The notes: generated by a model not told the origin, from the sequence alone. A stretch of 64,000 nt of DNA from Pseudomonas sp. (GCA_022448005.1 JAKUTK010000005.1:145286-209285), one strand, 5' to 3'. Counted from the first letter of the stretch, positions 24,640-33,981 are shown. Numbers and translations: made by a program.

Positions 24640-26096
24640 GAGGCGCTAAAGCTCTCGCAAGCTATACGAAGCAAGCCATCACTGAATACGCGGGAAACCC
24701 TCTGATCGAAGCGCTGCCACCAATTCTTGACGAAACGGCGGCTGCCGAGCTGATATCGAATTTTCCCCAGCCGGTGACGCCTGAAGAGCTTGAGCTTGAT
24801 GGGGCGATGCGGATTCACTGTATTGATCGCTTGAGGACAGTCGTGCAGCCGTTTCTGCTGCATTTGGAACTAGAGTCCCTGCTATCTCTGCTGATCCGCC
24901 GCGGATATGTTGGTCGTAATCCTACTAGCGCCTCCACGGTCAGGCACCTGCATTCGTTGTCAGGGGCTCAGCGCTATCACGATGCTTTTAAATCTACAGC
25001 TGACACCTTCAGCGTTGTGGGCCTGAGTGGTATTGGGAAGTCGACTGCACTGCATGCAATATTGAGTCTGTACCCACAGACGATCCGGCATGAACGTTAT
25101 GAGGGCCAGCAATTCGTCCATACCCAGATCACATGGCTCAAGCTCGATTGTCCACGAGATGGCTCACTGGGTGGATTTTGTCAGCAGTTCTTCCACGCGG
25201 TCGGCCAAGCTCTGGGCGATCAGGACTATCACAAGCGCCACCGGCATCGAAACATCAACGATGCGCTTCAGCAGATGGAACAGGTAGCCAGCACGTTTTT
25301 TATCGGCGCCTTGCTCATTGATGAGCTGCAGAACCTTCACCTGGCTAAGACCGGGGGTAAGGAAAGCATGCTGAATTTCTTCCTTCACTTGGTGAACAAC
25401 ATCGGTATTCCGGTCGTGTTCATCGGGACGAATTCGATGATCAGCTTGTTCTCGGACGTCATGCGTGTCGCCAGGCGCAGTTGCGGTGGCGGGATGATCG
25501 AATTCAATCGCTTCGAGAATGAGGATGACGAGTGGCGTTTTCTGGTCGAGAACCTTTGGAGCTATCAGTGGTGCAAGCAGACGGCTGAATTGACGCCTGA
25601 GATTTTTGATGTTCTGTACGAGCACACCCAGGGGGTGACTGACTTCTTGGTTAAGTTATTGGTGCTGAGCCAACGCTATGCCATTCAGAGTGGCTCCGAG
25701 TGTCTGACTGCCGAGACGATCGTTAAAGTAAGCAACTCCAAGATGCAGATTCTCAGGCCAGCGCTGTCGGCTCTGCGCAGTCGTGATCCTAATCGCATGC
25801 GCAAGTTCGACGATCTGCTCCCTATCGAGGAGCAGCTGATGGAGATGATGGCGTTCAATGGACTTGGACGAGCTGACCGACTTGCTTTGCTTCGAGGCGT
25901 TACTCCATCAGCGCGGTCAAACACCGCGGGTCCAGAAGCTGCCGTGAAGAAATCCGCTGCGCCTGCAGCAGTTGCCGTTGAGGCTTCGCAAGCGAAAGCA
26001 TTCAGTGAGCATCCCGACACCTTTGCAGAGCTGAAGTCAGCTGGCTGGATAACCACGGATATCTTCGAGTTTTCGCCGGCCTACCGTCGATCATGA
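24636..26096 (+). CDS. tnsC: TnsC-like AAA+ transposition regulator
   Basis: ATP-dependent adaptor that links the target selector (TniQ/TnsD) to the TnsAB transposase. The 486-aa protein has a Walker A motif GLSGIGKST with Lys135 and a Walker B LLIDELQNL with Asp229 and Glu230. The N-terminal part probably contacts TniQ and the C-terminal Ala/Ser-rich tail TnsA/B, as in Tn7. It is much nearer Tn7 TnsC in length than the short TnsC of type V-K CRISPR transposons. Confidence 0.92.
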   Translation: MRGAKALASYTKQAITEYAGNPLIEALPPILDETAAAELISNFPQPVTPEELELDGAMRIHCIDRLRTVVQPFLLHLELESLLSLLIRRGYVGRNPTSASTVRHLHSLSGAQRYHDAFKSTADTFSVVGLSGIGKSTALHAILSLYPQTIRHERYEGQQFVHTQITWLKLDCPRDGSLGGFCQQFFHAVGQALGDQDYHKRHRHRNINDALQQMEQVASTFFIGALLIDELQNLHLAKTGGKESMLNFFLHLVNNIGIPVVFIGTNSMISLFSDVMRVARRSCGGGMIEFNRFENEDDEWRFLVENLWSYQWCKQTAELTPEIFDVLYEHTQGVTDFLVKLLVLSQRYAIQSGSECLTAETIVKVSNSKMQILRPALSALRSRDPNRMRKFDDLLPIEEQLMEMMAFNGLGRADRLALLRGVTPSARSNTAGPEAAVKKSAAPAAVAVEASQAKAFSEHPDTFAELKSAGWITTDIFEFSPAYRRS

Positions 26097-26111
26097 TTCG
26101 AGAGTCGCGCA

Positions 26112-27779
26112 ATGGAGCTGAAATTCCATTTCTTCCCTGCAGCATTCACCGACGAGACGCTACACAGCGTTCTTTCTCGCTATGCGCGGCTTTGTGGCGG
26201 GCATAGCCGCAAAGCCGCTTTCGCCGGCAATAGGGCTGCAGCGTCGTTCACGCAAAATGTAGCGTTTCCCTGTCGGTTGCGTGATTTAGTCGAGTCGCTT
26301 CCTCAGGGCTCGGATCTCTCGGTATCCAAAATCATCACGTGCCATACCGTTCTGCCCTATTACGCGCCTTTTCTCACCGACGATCAGACGCAGCATGCCC
26401 GTACCTCAATGGCTGGGGATGGCAAGTGGCTAATGCTGAAACTAGGAGTCAATGCTAGTCGGCTCGAAAGTGCTTCGAGGTTACGATTCTGTCCTGCCTG
26501 TCTCGATGAGGACATCGCTCGGGTTGGCGCAGCGTACTGGCACCGCGTTCACCAGCTTCCCGGCGTGCTGGTATGTCCCCACCATGGCGATTCGCTCTGT
26601 ATGTTGGATCCGAGCTGGTATAGCCGTAATTCATCGCAGCTTCACCTGCCTGACGATGCCGAAGTACAAGCTCATTCACATCTGGTCAGCGCTGGTTTGG
26701 AGGCTTTTCCAACGTTGCATCAGATCGCGCTCAGATCAATGCAGATTCTTGCGCTAAACCTCGAACCTCTTTCTCCCGCTGTTGTGCGGGCAGGCTTCGT
26801 GCAAAGAGCGGCTGAGCTAGGCCTAACCCGAGGTACATCTCAGCGGCTGGATCTACGCCGTTTGGCCGAACATTTGGACTGCGTTTTCAGCGTTCTGCCT
26901 GCAGCTTTGGAATATTCGGTTCTTGGAGAGTCGCCCGCAGATCTACCCGCGACTTGGGTCACCAAGCTGCTAAGGAGACCAAGGCATACGCACCATCCAC
27001 TCAAATACATTTTGCTGGCCACGGCCCTTGGGATTGATCTGGCCGGTCTCGCGCGCAGCGACGAGCCATCATCTCCACCCTTCAAGCGGCCACCGCCAAT
27101 TGATATTGGCTATTCACAAGCGACGCTTCCTGCTGCCCTACCAGGGGAGCTGAAAGGCCTATCTGCTGAAGTTTTTAAGCTAGCGCTTGCCGGAAGCGAG
27201 GCACGGCAGATCGCTTCTGCGCTCGGGGTCTCCCAAGTGTACGTCTACCGAACCATCCGTGCCGTCAAAGGCGGCTCGCAGGCATGGAGAGAAGCAAGAT
27301 TTCTGACCGAGCGCTTCAGGCGCCGAGCAGCCTTCAAGGTTGAATATCCAGGCAGGCAAGCTCACCAGTGCAAAGATTACATGTGGCTGTATCGATGTGA
27401 TCGAACCTGGCTTGCGGCCTGCATCGTCAGGCATGCAGGTGTTCATACGAATCGTGCCGATAACACTGGCACATTCACCGTTCTCGACGAGAAGCTCGCT
27501 GAACAGATCAGATATTGTGCACAGAGCCTCCGAGCGAGATCGGGAAAGCCTGTCTTGATCTCGCGCACTAGGATTGGGCGAGAGCTGCATGTCCTTTCAC
27601 GCCTTGAAAAACAGCTTTCCAAGCTACCCCTGTGTGCCAGGGCACTGGAGCAGAACTGTGAGTCAGCTGAGGAATTTCACGATCGGCGCCTGCGGTGGGC
27701 AAACACGAAACTGCTAGCTGAGCAGCGAAGCGTGACCCGATCAGCGTTGTATCGGACCGCTTGCATTAGGCCAAAGTGA
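26112..27779 (+). CDS. TniQ/TnsD-family target selector 1
   Basis: 555 aa, TnsD-sized. It has the TniQ N-terminus (DETLHSVLSRYARLCGG), a CCCH zinc site (Cys127, Cys130, Cys155, His158 in FCPACLDED and LVCPHHGDS) and a long C-terminal DNA-binding half with helix-turn-helix-like segments (ASALGVSQVYVYRTI, about 366-380). It starts 15 bp after tnsC, the place of TnsD in Tn7, and is the better candidate for recognising glmS; that assignment is positional only. Confidence 0.88.
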   Translation: MELKFHFFPAAFTDETLHSVLSRYARLCGGHSRKAAFAGNRAAASFTQNVAFPCRLRDLVESLPQGSDLSVSKIITCHTVLPYYAPFLTDDQTQHARTSMAGDGKWLMLKLGVNASRLESASRLRFCPACLDEDIARVGAAYWHRVHQLPGVLVCPHHGDSLCMLDPSWYSRNSSQLHLPDDAEVQAHSHLVSAGLEAFPTLHQIALRSMQILALNLEPLSPAVVRAGFVQRAAELGLTRGTSQRLDLRRLAEHLDCVFSVLPAALEYSVLGESPADLPATWVTKLLRRPRHTHHPLKYILLATALGIDLAGLARSDEPSSPPFKRPPPIDIGYSQATLPAALPGELKGLSAEVFKLALAGSEARQIASALGVSQVYVYRTIRAVKGGSQAWREARFLTERFRRRAAFKVEYPGRQAHQCKDYMWLYRCDRTWLAACIVRHAGVHTNRADNTGTFTVLDEKLAEQIRYCAQSLRARSGKPVLISRTRIGRELHVLSRLEKQLSKLPLCARALEQNCESAEEFHDRRLRWANTKLLAEQRSVTRSALYRTACIRPK

Positions 27780-28199
27780 ATCTGGCTTCACGACGCGGCT
27801 AGGCAACCCAGGATGAATATTAGCCGGTCGTACGCAGCGTTCGAGAGTAGAAGCCTTGTCCCATGTCGAAGCCAGGAGCCGGTGGGTGTGTCCTGAGTCT
27901 GATGGCTATATACGTAGTACGGGCTTTCTCTCTGTGCAGGTACTGCGGCGAGAAACGTGTGAGCCTTCGGGCGACGTTCACAGTGCTCTAGAGCAAGACA
28001 TATATGAGGTTGGCACTATTTTATTGGATGCATGCAGGATGCAATATCCGATTATAAGGTGTGAGACCGTATGACAAACGCTCCCCATATTTACTGGTTA
28101 TAAATATTTGTTACCTAACATCGGCGTTTATGTGTTAAAAAATGCGCCACTTCGCAGGATGCGTGTAATTCAAAGTCTTACCTCGCAAGTCCCTCATAG
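27780..28199. other. 420-bp gap between the two TniQ genes
   Basis: No convincing gene. The first half is of average composition and could hold a 72-codon frame of no recognisable family (27856-28074). The second half (28070-28200) is AT-rich and may contain the promoter of the second TniQ gene. I saw no CRISPR repeats. Confidence 0.5.
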
Positions 28200-29879
28200 A
28201 TGTCTGATCTGCTATTTTTTCCCATGTCGATGCCGGACGAGATGTTGCATTCTCGTATCACGCGCTATCACTTCCTTTCAGGTAATAGAACGGCGGCTGA
28301 CACCTTCCAAGATCTGTTTGGCTCGGCACCGTTCAGCCTAGGGATTCTGCCAAAGCAGATTGAAGTGCTTGCTGCCAGACTACCTGATGACCCAGAGAGC
28401 AACCTCGACGAACTGATCTGTACCAACACGATGTTTCCCGCATACAGGCCCTTTCTAGGTGTTGGGCAAGGAGTGGTGAAGTCCCCTGTAGGCGCCAGTT
28501 TATCTGGGGTCGCTCGTATTCCCCGCCGGGAGGGCGCTATTCACGGCAAAGCTAAGCTCTGCGCTACGTGTGTGCAGCAGGATCTGCTTGAAACGGGTTA
28601 TGCATACTGGCATCGCTCACACCACTTGCCTGGTGTGTCAGTCTGTTGGCGTCATGGTGAGTCGTTGATGCACGCGTGCCTTAAGTGCTCTCACCCGTTC
28701 TTTCGTAAGCTTCGGCTACTTCCGAATCTGACTGAGCCGTGTGTATGCGGTTGGAGCGCTCTCGCCCCAGAGACTGTCAAGCAGGGTACTTTGCTTGAAA
28801 AGAAGTTTGCGCAGTTCGCATACGAAGTACTCCAGCGCAACTTACCATTAATGAGTTGTGAAACATTATCCGCGTGCTATGTCCGGCAATGCAGAAAGCG
28901 CGGTTTCATACATGGAAAATTTACCGGTACTGCGAAGCTATTTGAAAGCATACGCTCGAAATATGGCGATGAAGCCTTGTCGCGAATGGATCAAGCTTAT
29001 CGCGCAGGTAAACACGGCCAATGGATACGGTTTAGATCCTATAATGGCCAAATGGATATGCCTCTTGCCCGGCACATGATCATTGCGCAACATCTATTTG
29101 GTAGCGCTGATCGGTTGGAAGAAGGTTTGATGAAAGAGCTCATTCTCCAGAGCACGGCAGGTGCAAAATCACGTTCAAAGTCAGAAAAGCCGCAGGTCGC
29201 TAGGCAGGCGCAACATCGTCAGAAGATAGAGACGATCTTGGCTGTACGAGCAAACGTCAATTTGGAGTACCTCTGGGATCACGCTTATCAAGCCACCCGC
29301 TGGCTTACGGAGCATGACCACGCATGGCTGAAGGCAAAGCTCAGCACACCAAAGGACGTAACTGAACACGTCGAGGAGCTTAGCGACCGCCGAGATAGCG
29401 CGTTTGCTGCCGTTCTACTAGCTGGTGCTGAGGATCTCTATCGAATTTCCAAAGGACAAAAGCGGGTTAATCTCAGTAATCTGCAAAAGCTGCTGCCCGT
29501 GCGCCTGCCGCCGTGCCCAAAGTTACGTAAACGTAGATTTCCCTTGGCTTCTCAGCAGGCTGAACTCCTCAAGGAGTCTGTTTGGCACTTTCGATTAAGA
29601 CGACTAATTTGTGCTCTTGCCGATATGAGGAGGCTAAATCTTCCAATGAACACTGGAAGTTTGAATGAAGTTTCAAGTGTGCCGAATCCTGTGTTCCAAG
29701 CTCTTGTCAGTTTTTTCGAGTGGGACTTGGAGGAGTTTGCAAGAAACGGCGTCGACTCAGAAACCCTGCTTAAGTCCACCGGTGTGCCGCGGGATTGGCA
29801 GGGACCTCCCGGTTTTAACATCGTACTAGGGGGTACCGCGTACTACCGGAATAAGTCAGCAACTGTGTCGCTTCTCTGA
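28200..29879 (+). CDS. TniQ/TnsD-family target selector 2
   Basis: 559 aa, second TniQ-family protein, clearly diverged from the first. N-terminus MSMPDEMLHSRITRYHFLSGN; CCCH zinc site in KLCATCVQQD and VSVCWRHGESL; then a further Cys-pair ribbon (CLKCSHPF and CVCGWSAL, about residues 160-183), which the first protein lacks. A long C-terminal half follows. Separated from the transposition operon by 420 bp, so it probably has its own promoter. Probably directs insertion to a different site from protein 1. Confidence 0.85.
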   Translation: MSDLLFFPMSMPDEMLHSRITRYHFLSGNRTAADTFQDLFGSAPFSLGILPKQIEVLAARLPDDPESNLDELICTNTMFPAYRPFLGVGQGVVKSPVGASLSGVARIPRREGAIHGKAKLCATCVQQDLLETGYAYWHRSHHLPGVSVCWRHGESLMHACLKCSHPFFRKLRLLPNLTEPCVCGWSALAPETVKQGTLLEKKFAQFAYEVLQRNLPLMSCETLSACYVRQCRKRGFIHGKFTGTAKLFESIRSKYGDEALSRMDQAYRAGKHGQWIRFRSYNGQMDMPLARHMIIAQHLFGSADRLEEGLMKELILQSTAGAKSRSKSEKPQVARQAQHRQKIETILAVRANVNLEYLWDHAYQATRWLTEHDHAWLKAKLSTPKDVTEHVEELSDRRDSAFAAVLLAGAEDLYRISKGQKRVNLSNLQKLLPVRLPPCPKLRKRRFPLASQQAELLKESVWHFRLRRLICALADMRRLNLPMNTGSLNEVSSVPNPVFQALVSFFEWDLEEFARNGVDSETLLKSTGVPRDWQGPPGFNIVLGGTAYYRNKSATVSLL

Positions 29880-29927
29880 TCACGATTCAGCGATTCGTAC
29901 CCAGGTACTTCTCTAGCAGATATGAGC

Positions 29928-30269
29928 TTAGGACGGTCTCAGTATGGGTGTCGCAGAGCAAACCACGATGCTATTAGCGCCTCGCGTAAGGGCGACGTAA
30001 AGGTTCTGGGCTGTCATCCGCTCGGGTTGCAGAATTATAGCAACGTCTGCTTCAAGCCCCTTGAGAAGCAGCGTACCCCCTACCGCTCGTCTTGCCAAAG
30101 GACGACCTAAATGCCGATTGCGCTCCCTAGCTTGGGTTGCAGCGGTCAGGGAGTCAGTCATGCCGCTCATTGCGGACTGCATCGCCGCCCTACAGCAGTG
30201 CAACAGGTCTGGTCGGTATACGCGAGCGCCAGGCTGATTAGCCAGCACAGCAAGCACGTTTAACCGCAA
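29928..30269 (-). pseudogene. C-terminal remnant of a UvrD-type helicase
   Basis: The minus-strand frame encodes 113 residues that match the end of UvrD-family helicases: GTLLLKGLEADVAIILQPE, then NLYVALTRGANSIVVCS. These correspond to the last helicase motifs (V/VI). The N-terminal ATPase part is missing, so this is a 3' fragment left after a deletion or insertion. Confidence 0.65.
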
Positions 30270-30288
30270 TCAGAACTTGTCTCGATTG

Positions 30289-30483
30289 CTATGACGAGGG
30301 GGTCTCAGCGCGTGGCTTGAGTTTCAAGCAGATGTTTTCCTCTTCCGCCTCAACTGTCAGCTCATCGCCCAGGCCCCATCCGAGCTGCTCAAGTAGCTCG
30401 GATGGAAGCTCAACAATGACGTCTCCGCTGCCATCCCCAGGGTCTTGGCATACAACTCGCCAGCTCTCAGATGTAGTAGTCAT
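30289..30483 (-). CDS. AbrB/MazE-type DNA-binding protein
   Basis: 64 aa with the SpoVT-AbrB swapped-hairpin pattern: DVIVELPSELLEQLGWGLGDELTVEAEEENICLKL. Such proteins are transcription factors or antitoxins of type II toxin-antitoxin pairs. No toxin gene (PIN or MazF) is seen next to it; the helicase remnant follows 19 bp downstream on the same strand. Orphan antitoxin or small regulator. Confidence 0.65.
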   Translation of the reverse strand: MTTTSESWRVVCQDPGDGSGDVIVELPSELLEQLGWGLGDELTVEAEEENICLKLKPRAETPSS

Positions 30484-30557
30484 AGATCCGCCCTCACGCA
30501 GTAAGCACAGTATGGGAGCTTAACAGGGCATCTGCTTCGTAAGGTGGGGCAGCATTT

Positions 30558-31284
30558 GGCCGGTTAGCGACGGTCTGACTTCGACCGTCTCAATATATGG
30601 TCAGACCTCGGTCTGCTCCGCCATTTCCAGAGCGTCATCGACCTCAATCCCAAGATATCGAACGGTGCTCTCCAGCTTCGTATGGCCGAGCAGAAGTTGA
30701 ACCGCCCGTAGGTTCTTCGTCCTGCGATAGATCAGCGATGCCTTTGTACGTCTCATCGTGTGAGTGCCATACATGGCTGGATCAAGGCCAATGGCTTTTA
30801 CCCAGCTTTTGACGATACGAGCGTATTGACGAGTGGATAGATGGTCCGATGTATGCAGCCTGCTCGGGAAAAGGCAGTCCTGGCTACGGAGCTGGGCTTG
30901 ATGTATCCAGGCCACGAGAGCAGACCGTGTTTGCTCGGTAATCTCGAACTGCACTGGTCGCTTCGTTTTCTGCTGCATAACCATTGCTCGTGATGACACA
31001 TGCTCGCCGTGAGCAACGTCGCACACACGGAGCTTGGTTAAGTCGCAGGCTCGAAGCTTGCTGTCGATAGCCAGATCGAACAGAGCCAGATCCCGGGTTC
31101 GTTCTGCAATTTGGAGCCTTACTCGGATGGCCCAAATATCTTTCAGTCGGAGCGGGGTTTTCTGCCCGACCAACTTTCCTTTGTTCCAGGGCTGACGGCT
31201 GCAGGTAGCAATGATGTTCATGGCAAGTCCTCCACATGTGGGAGGACAAGCATGGCTAGCCAGAGCAGTGGTCGCTAACCGGCC
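30558..31284 (-). mobile_element. Small tyrosine-recombinase element with 14-bp inverted ends (copy 1)
   Basis: GGCCGGTTAGCGAC (30558-30571) and its exact inverse complement (31271-31284) bracket a 206-codon recombinase gene, making a compact 727-bp unit. A second, internally deleted copy with the same right end and a degenerate left end lies at 59351-59804 in the same orientation. Confidence 0.7.
30601..31221 (-). CDS. Short tyrosine recombinase
   Basis: 206 aa containing essentially only the catalytic domain of tyrosine recombinases. The catalytic set is present: Arg in DSKLRACDL, Lys in QKTKRPVQF, His-x-x-Arg in THTMRRTKA, His in LLGHTKLEST and the nucleophile Tyr in VRYLGIE. There is no usual N-terminal SAM-like arm-binding domain. 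It lies inside the inverted-repeat unit described above. Small recombinases of this type are common in mobile regions of pseudomonads; their targets are not known to me. Confidence 0.85.
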   Translation of the reverse strand: MNIIATCSRQPWNKGKLVGQKTPLRLKDIWAIRVRLQIAERTRDLALFDLAIDSKLRACDLTKLRVCDVAHGEHVSSRAMVMQQKTKRPVQFEITEQTRSALVAWIHQAQLRSQDCLFPSRLHTSDHLSTRQYARIVKSWVKAIGLDPAMYGTHTMRRTKASLIYRRTKNLRAVQLLLGHTKLESTVRYLGIEVDDALEMAEQTEV

Positions 31285-31296
31285 AGTAGCGGCCCA

Positions 31297-32031
31297 TCAG
31301 TAAATGCCAGTGAACCGCGGACGACGTGTTGCCTGTTGGTAGAAATCGATAAGGGTAGTGAAGTCAAACACCATACGACCCGTAGCGGCCTGAACGGCGG
31401 CGGCATACGGTGGGAGATTGGAGCACTCCAGCAAAATTACCTTTACCTCCGGGTGCGAGCGAACCAACTCGAGCGCGGTGGAGACCACTTCCGCTTCGAC
31501 GGCCTCCTGGTCGAGGCTGCCAGTCTCGTCCAGGATCGGACCACGGAAGTTAGGGCACTCTTCCAGGCCGCGGATCACGACCTTGGACAGATCGCGCAGG
31601 CCGGCGATGTCGAGCAGCTCGGGCGTCAAGCGCCGTGCGTTTGCGCAGATGATGCCGATTTTCTGATGGTCGCCGAGGGTTTTTTCGATCATCGGCAGCT
31701 GCACGAGGCTGGATAAAATGACGGGAGTATCCAGTGCCGCGGCCACTTGGCGCTGATAGCGGACCATGTAACCGCAGTCGCTGGTAATAGCCCGCACTCC
31801 CATGCGCTGCAGTTCGAGCGCGGTGTCGATCACGTTCTGCACCATGCTTTCGTCGCCCAGGTTGATCAGACGGTCCAACGTCACATCCGGCACGGTGCGG
31901 TACAGAACGGGATATTTGTAGGTAGACGCATTACCGACGTCACCCGGGATAAATGGCGTCGAACAATCTACCAGCAGGATGCCGATTGCATGTCCGTAAC
32001 TCTCGACCCCAGCACGAACTGTGTATTTCAT
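31297..32031 (-). CDS. Asp/Glu/hydantoin racemase-family protein
   Basis: 244 aa with the two-cysteine pattern of the family: ITSDCGYM (about residue 81) and LLECSNLPPYA (about residue 202), expected to act as opposed acid/base residues. Members racemise amino acids or hydantoins or isomerise maleate; the substrate cannot be read here. It is the last gene of the minus-strand set dctP-dctQ-dctM-racemase, so it may act on the compound imported by the TRAP system. Only 12 bp separate its stop from the recombinase element. Confidence 0.78.
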   Translation of the reverse strand: MKYTVRAGVESYGHAIGILLVDCSTPFIPGDVGNASTYKYPVLYRTVPDVTLDRLINLGDESMVQNVIDTALELQRMGVRAITSDCGYMVRYQRQVAAALDTPVILSSLVQLPMIEKTLGDHQKIGIICANARRLTPELLDIAGLRDLSKVVIRGLEECPNFRGPILDETGSLDQEAVEAEVVSTALELVRSHPEVKVILLECSNLPPYAAAVQAATGRMVFDFTTLIDFYQQATRRPRFTGIY

Positions 32032-32168
32032 TTGTCCGCAATGCTCCAGCAGCGTTTGTTGTGAAATTCGGTAGGAACGCGCACCTCGCTGCCTCCGGAC
32101 CTATCGGTAACCGGAGCAGCGCAAGTGCTGACTTTTATTAGGTTGGCTAAGCGATGAAGCGACCGCTG

Positions 32169-33470
32169 TCAGTAGCCCAGCATGCGGGGCAGTGTCAATG
32201 ACAGGGCCGGGAAGTAAGTGGTGAGCAGCACAACTGGCAGATAGGCGAACAATAGGAACACGCCTGTTGGCGAGAGCATCCGCACGAGCGGCACCTTGCC
32301 CACCAGTGAGCCTAGATACAGCAATGGCGCGGTAGGCGGGGTGATCAGCCCCATGCCCAGGTTGGTAGCGATAATCGCGGCGAAGTGCACTGGGTCGATT
32401 TCAAGGGCGCGCATGATGGGCATCAGCATCGGGGTGGCCAGCAGGATCGCGCTGGCGTCGTCCATCAGCATGCCAACCACGATCAGAAACAGGTTCACCA
32501 TCAGGAGCAGTATTAGCGGGTTTTCGCTGACATGGGTGAAACCTTCGAGCATCAGTTGCGGCACGTTTTGCATGGTCAGCATGCGCGACAGCATCGAGGC
32601 GAAGAACACCAGCACCAGCAGCACGCCCGTCATCTGCCCGGCTTTCCACAGGGTGGTGTACAAATCCTTCCAGCCCATGTCCCGATAAATCAGCACGCTC
32701 AACGGGATGGCGTAGATCACCGCCACCGCAGCGGCCTCGGTCGGCGTGGTGATGCCGCCGTAGATGCAGCCGAGAATGATCAGCGGCATCACCAGGCCAA
32801 GGCTGGCACGGTGGCCACGTCGGGCGACTTCCCTGCCCCATTCGCGCGCCGGCAGTGGCGTCATCTGGCGCAGCGGCATCTTGCGGGTGAGCACCCAGTT
32901 CCAGAAGCAGAACAGGGAGATCAGGATGAAAGCCGGGACGATCGGCGCCAGGAAAGCCGCGGTGATCGAGGTGCCAGACACCCAACCGTAAAGAATCATC
33001 GAGGCGCTAGGCGGCAACAGAAGCGCCAGCACCGAGGAACAGGCGACCAGGCTTGCGGCGTAGCCGCGGTCGTAGCCGTTCTCCACCATCCGCGGGATCA
33101 TCGTGGTACCGATCGCCGCGACTGCCGAAGAAGCCATGCCGGAAATGGCGCCGAAGACCGCTGTGGCGAAGATCACGACCACGCCCAGGCCGCCCTGGAA
33201 GCGCCCCACGATCGACTCGGCCAAATCGATGAGCCGGCCGGCGATGCCGCCTCGGCTCATGATGGTGCCGGCAATGATGTAAAGCGGGATGGCCAGCAGA
33301 ACCACCGACGACACCTGGCTGAAGCCAGCGCTAACCAGAAACGATGCACCCCCAAAGTTACCGACGCTGAACAGGAACAGCACAGCCGCGGCGAAGCACA
33401 GCGGAACCGGCAAGCCAATCACCAGCAACACGCAGAGAATCGCTGCGTCGATCAAAATGTACTCAAGCAT
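32169..33470 (-). CDS. dctM: TRAP transporter large permease (DctM)
   Basis: 433-aa polytopic inner-membrane protein of the DctM family, about 11-12 hydrophobic helices, with VFGAISGMASSAVAAIGTTMIPRM and the second half GLITPPTAPLLYLGSLVG characteristic of TRAP large subunits. It drives Na+-coupled uptake of the solute delivered by DctP. Its start overlaps the dctQ end by 8 bp. Transcription runs dctP, dctQ, dctM, racemase. Confidence 0.93.
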   Translation of the reverse strand: MLEYILIDAAILCVLLVIGLPVPLCFAAAVLFLFSVGNFGGASFLVSAGFSQVSSVVLLAIPLYIIAGTIMSRGGIAGRLIDLAESIVGRFQGGLGVVVIFATAVFGAISGMASSAVAAIGTTMIPRMVENGYDRGYAASLVACSSVLALLLPPSASMILYGWVSGTSITAAFLAPIVPAFILISLFCFWNWVLTRKMPLRQMTPLPAREWGREVARRGHRASLGLVMPLIILGCIYGGITTPTEAAAVAVIYAIPLSVLIYRDMGWKDLYTTLWKAGQMTGVLLVLVFFASMLSRMLTMQNVPQLMLEGFTHVSENPLILLLMVNLFLIVVGMLMDDASAILLATPMLMPIMRALEIDPVHFAAIIATNLGMGLITPPTAPLLYLGSLVGKVPLVRMLSPTGVFLLFAYLPVVLLTTYFPALSLTLPRMLGY

Positions 33471-33981
33471 GGGAGGCAGGACTCCGGTTCCAATTTACTA
33501 TCAGCTCGACCAGCTCGACGAAGAAATACAGCGTCATTAGCGCGAGGCCGACCGGCATCGCGAGTTGCGCGTAACCCACGGGAACATTGATTTCGGTGGA
33601 CATCATGCCCAGCTGCAGTGACCACTTGGCCAGGCTCCAGGCCCACATGGTCATCCAGGCACAGAGCACGACTGACAGCGTGCAGACCAGAAGCCTGATG
33701 ACTCGCTGCGCGGTCTCCCCGCGCAACACCAGCTCTACCAGCGAGGCGGACATGTGGCCGCGCTGCTCGGCGCCAACCGCGGCGCCGAGGAAATACAGCC
33801 ACACCGCCACATAGCAGGCGATCTCCTCGACTCCGAAGATCGCGGTATGGAACACATAGCGCGAAACCACCTGCACGAAGATCAGGATAGTGATTGCAAG
33901 CCCGGACAGCACTACCAGCAAGCGCTGCAGGGCGAGCTTCATCTGCCAGAGCCATTTCAAAACACGAAGCACGTTCGACAT
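33463..33981 (-). CDS. dctQ: TRAP transporter small permease (DctQ)
   Basis: 172-aa protein with four hydrophobic helices and the DctQ pattern (RYVFHTAIFGVEEIACYVAVWLYFLGAAV, then a region with RGHMSASLVE). The small subunit binds DctM to form the functional transporter. Overlap with dctM by 8 bp supports coupling. dctP ends 29 bp before its gene in transcription order. Confidence 0.92.
   Translation of the reverse strand: MSNVLRVLKWLWQMKLALQRLLVVLSGLAITILIFVQVVSRYVFHTAIFGVEEIACYVAVWLYFLGAAVGAEQRGHMSASLVELVLRGETAQRVIRLLVCTLSVVLCAWMTMWAWSLAKWSLQLGMMSTEINVPVGYAQLAMPVGLALMTLYFFVELVELIVNWNRSPASHA

Larger units (their letters stand above)
21368..29879 (+). mobile_element. Tn7-like transposon: glmS-proximal end and transposition module
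   Basis: The module holds end repeats, tnsA, tnsB, tnsC and two TniQ/TnsD-family genes, all pointing away from glmS as in Tn7. tnsA-tnsB and tnsB-tnsC overlap by ATGA. There is no TnsE-like gene and no Cas gene or CRISPR array. The distal end was not found: no inverted TGTGTCA cluster was seen by eye up to position 64000. The true element may therefore include the catabolic genes as cargo, or may be truncated. GC content drops in this segment relative to the chromosome to its left. Confidence 0.85.

Noticed and set aside
27856..28074. 72-codon plus-strand frame between the TniQ genes
   Set aside because: No similarity recognised, no ribosome-binding site, average composition; left as gap.
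28624..28640. TGTGTCA inside the second TniQ gene as a candidate distal transposon end
   Set aside because: It is a single copy inside a conserved zinc-finger coding sequence (LPGVSVCWRHG) with no tandem partners.
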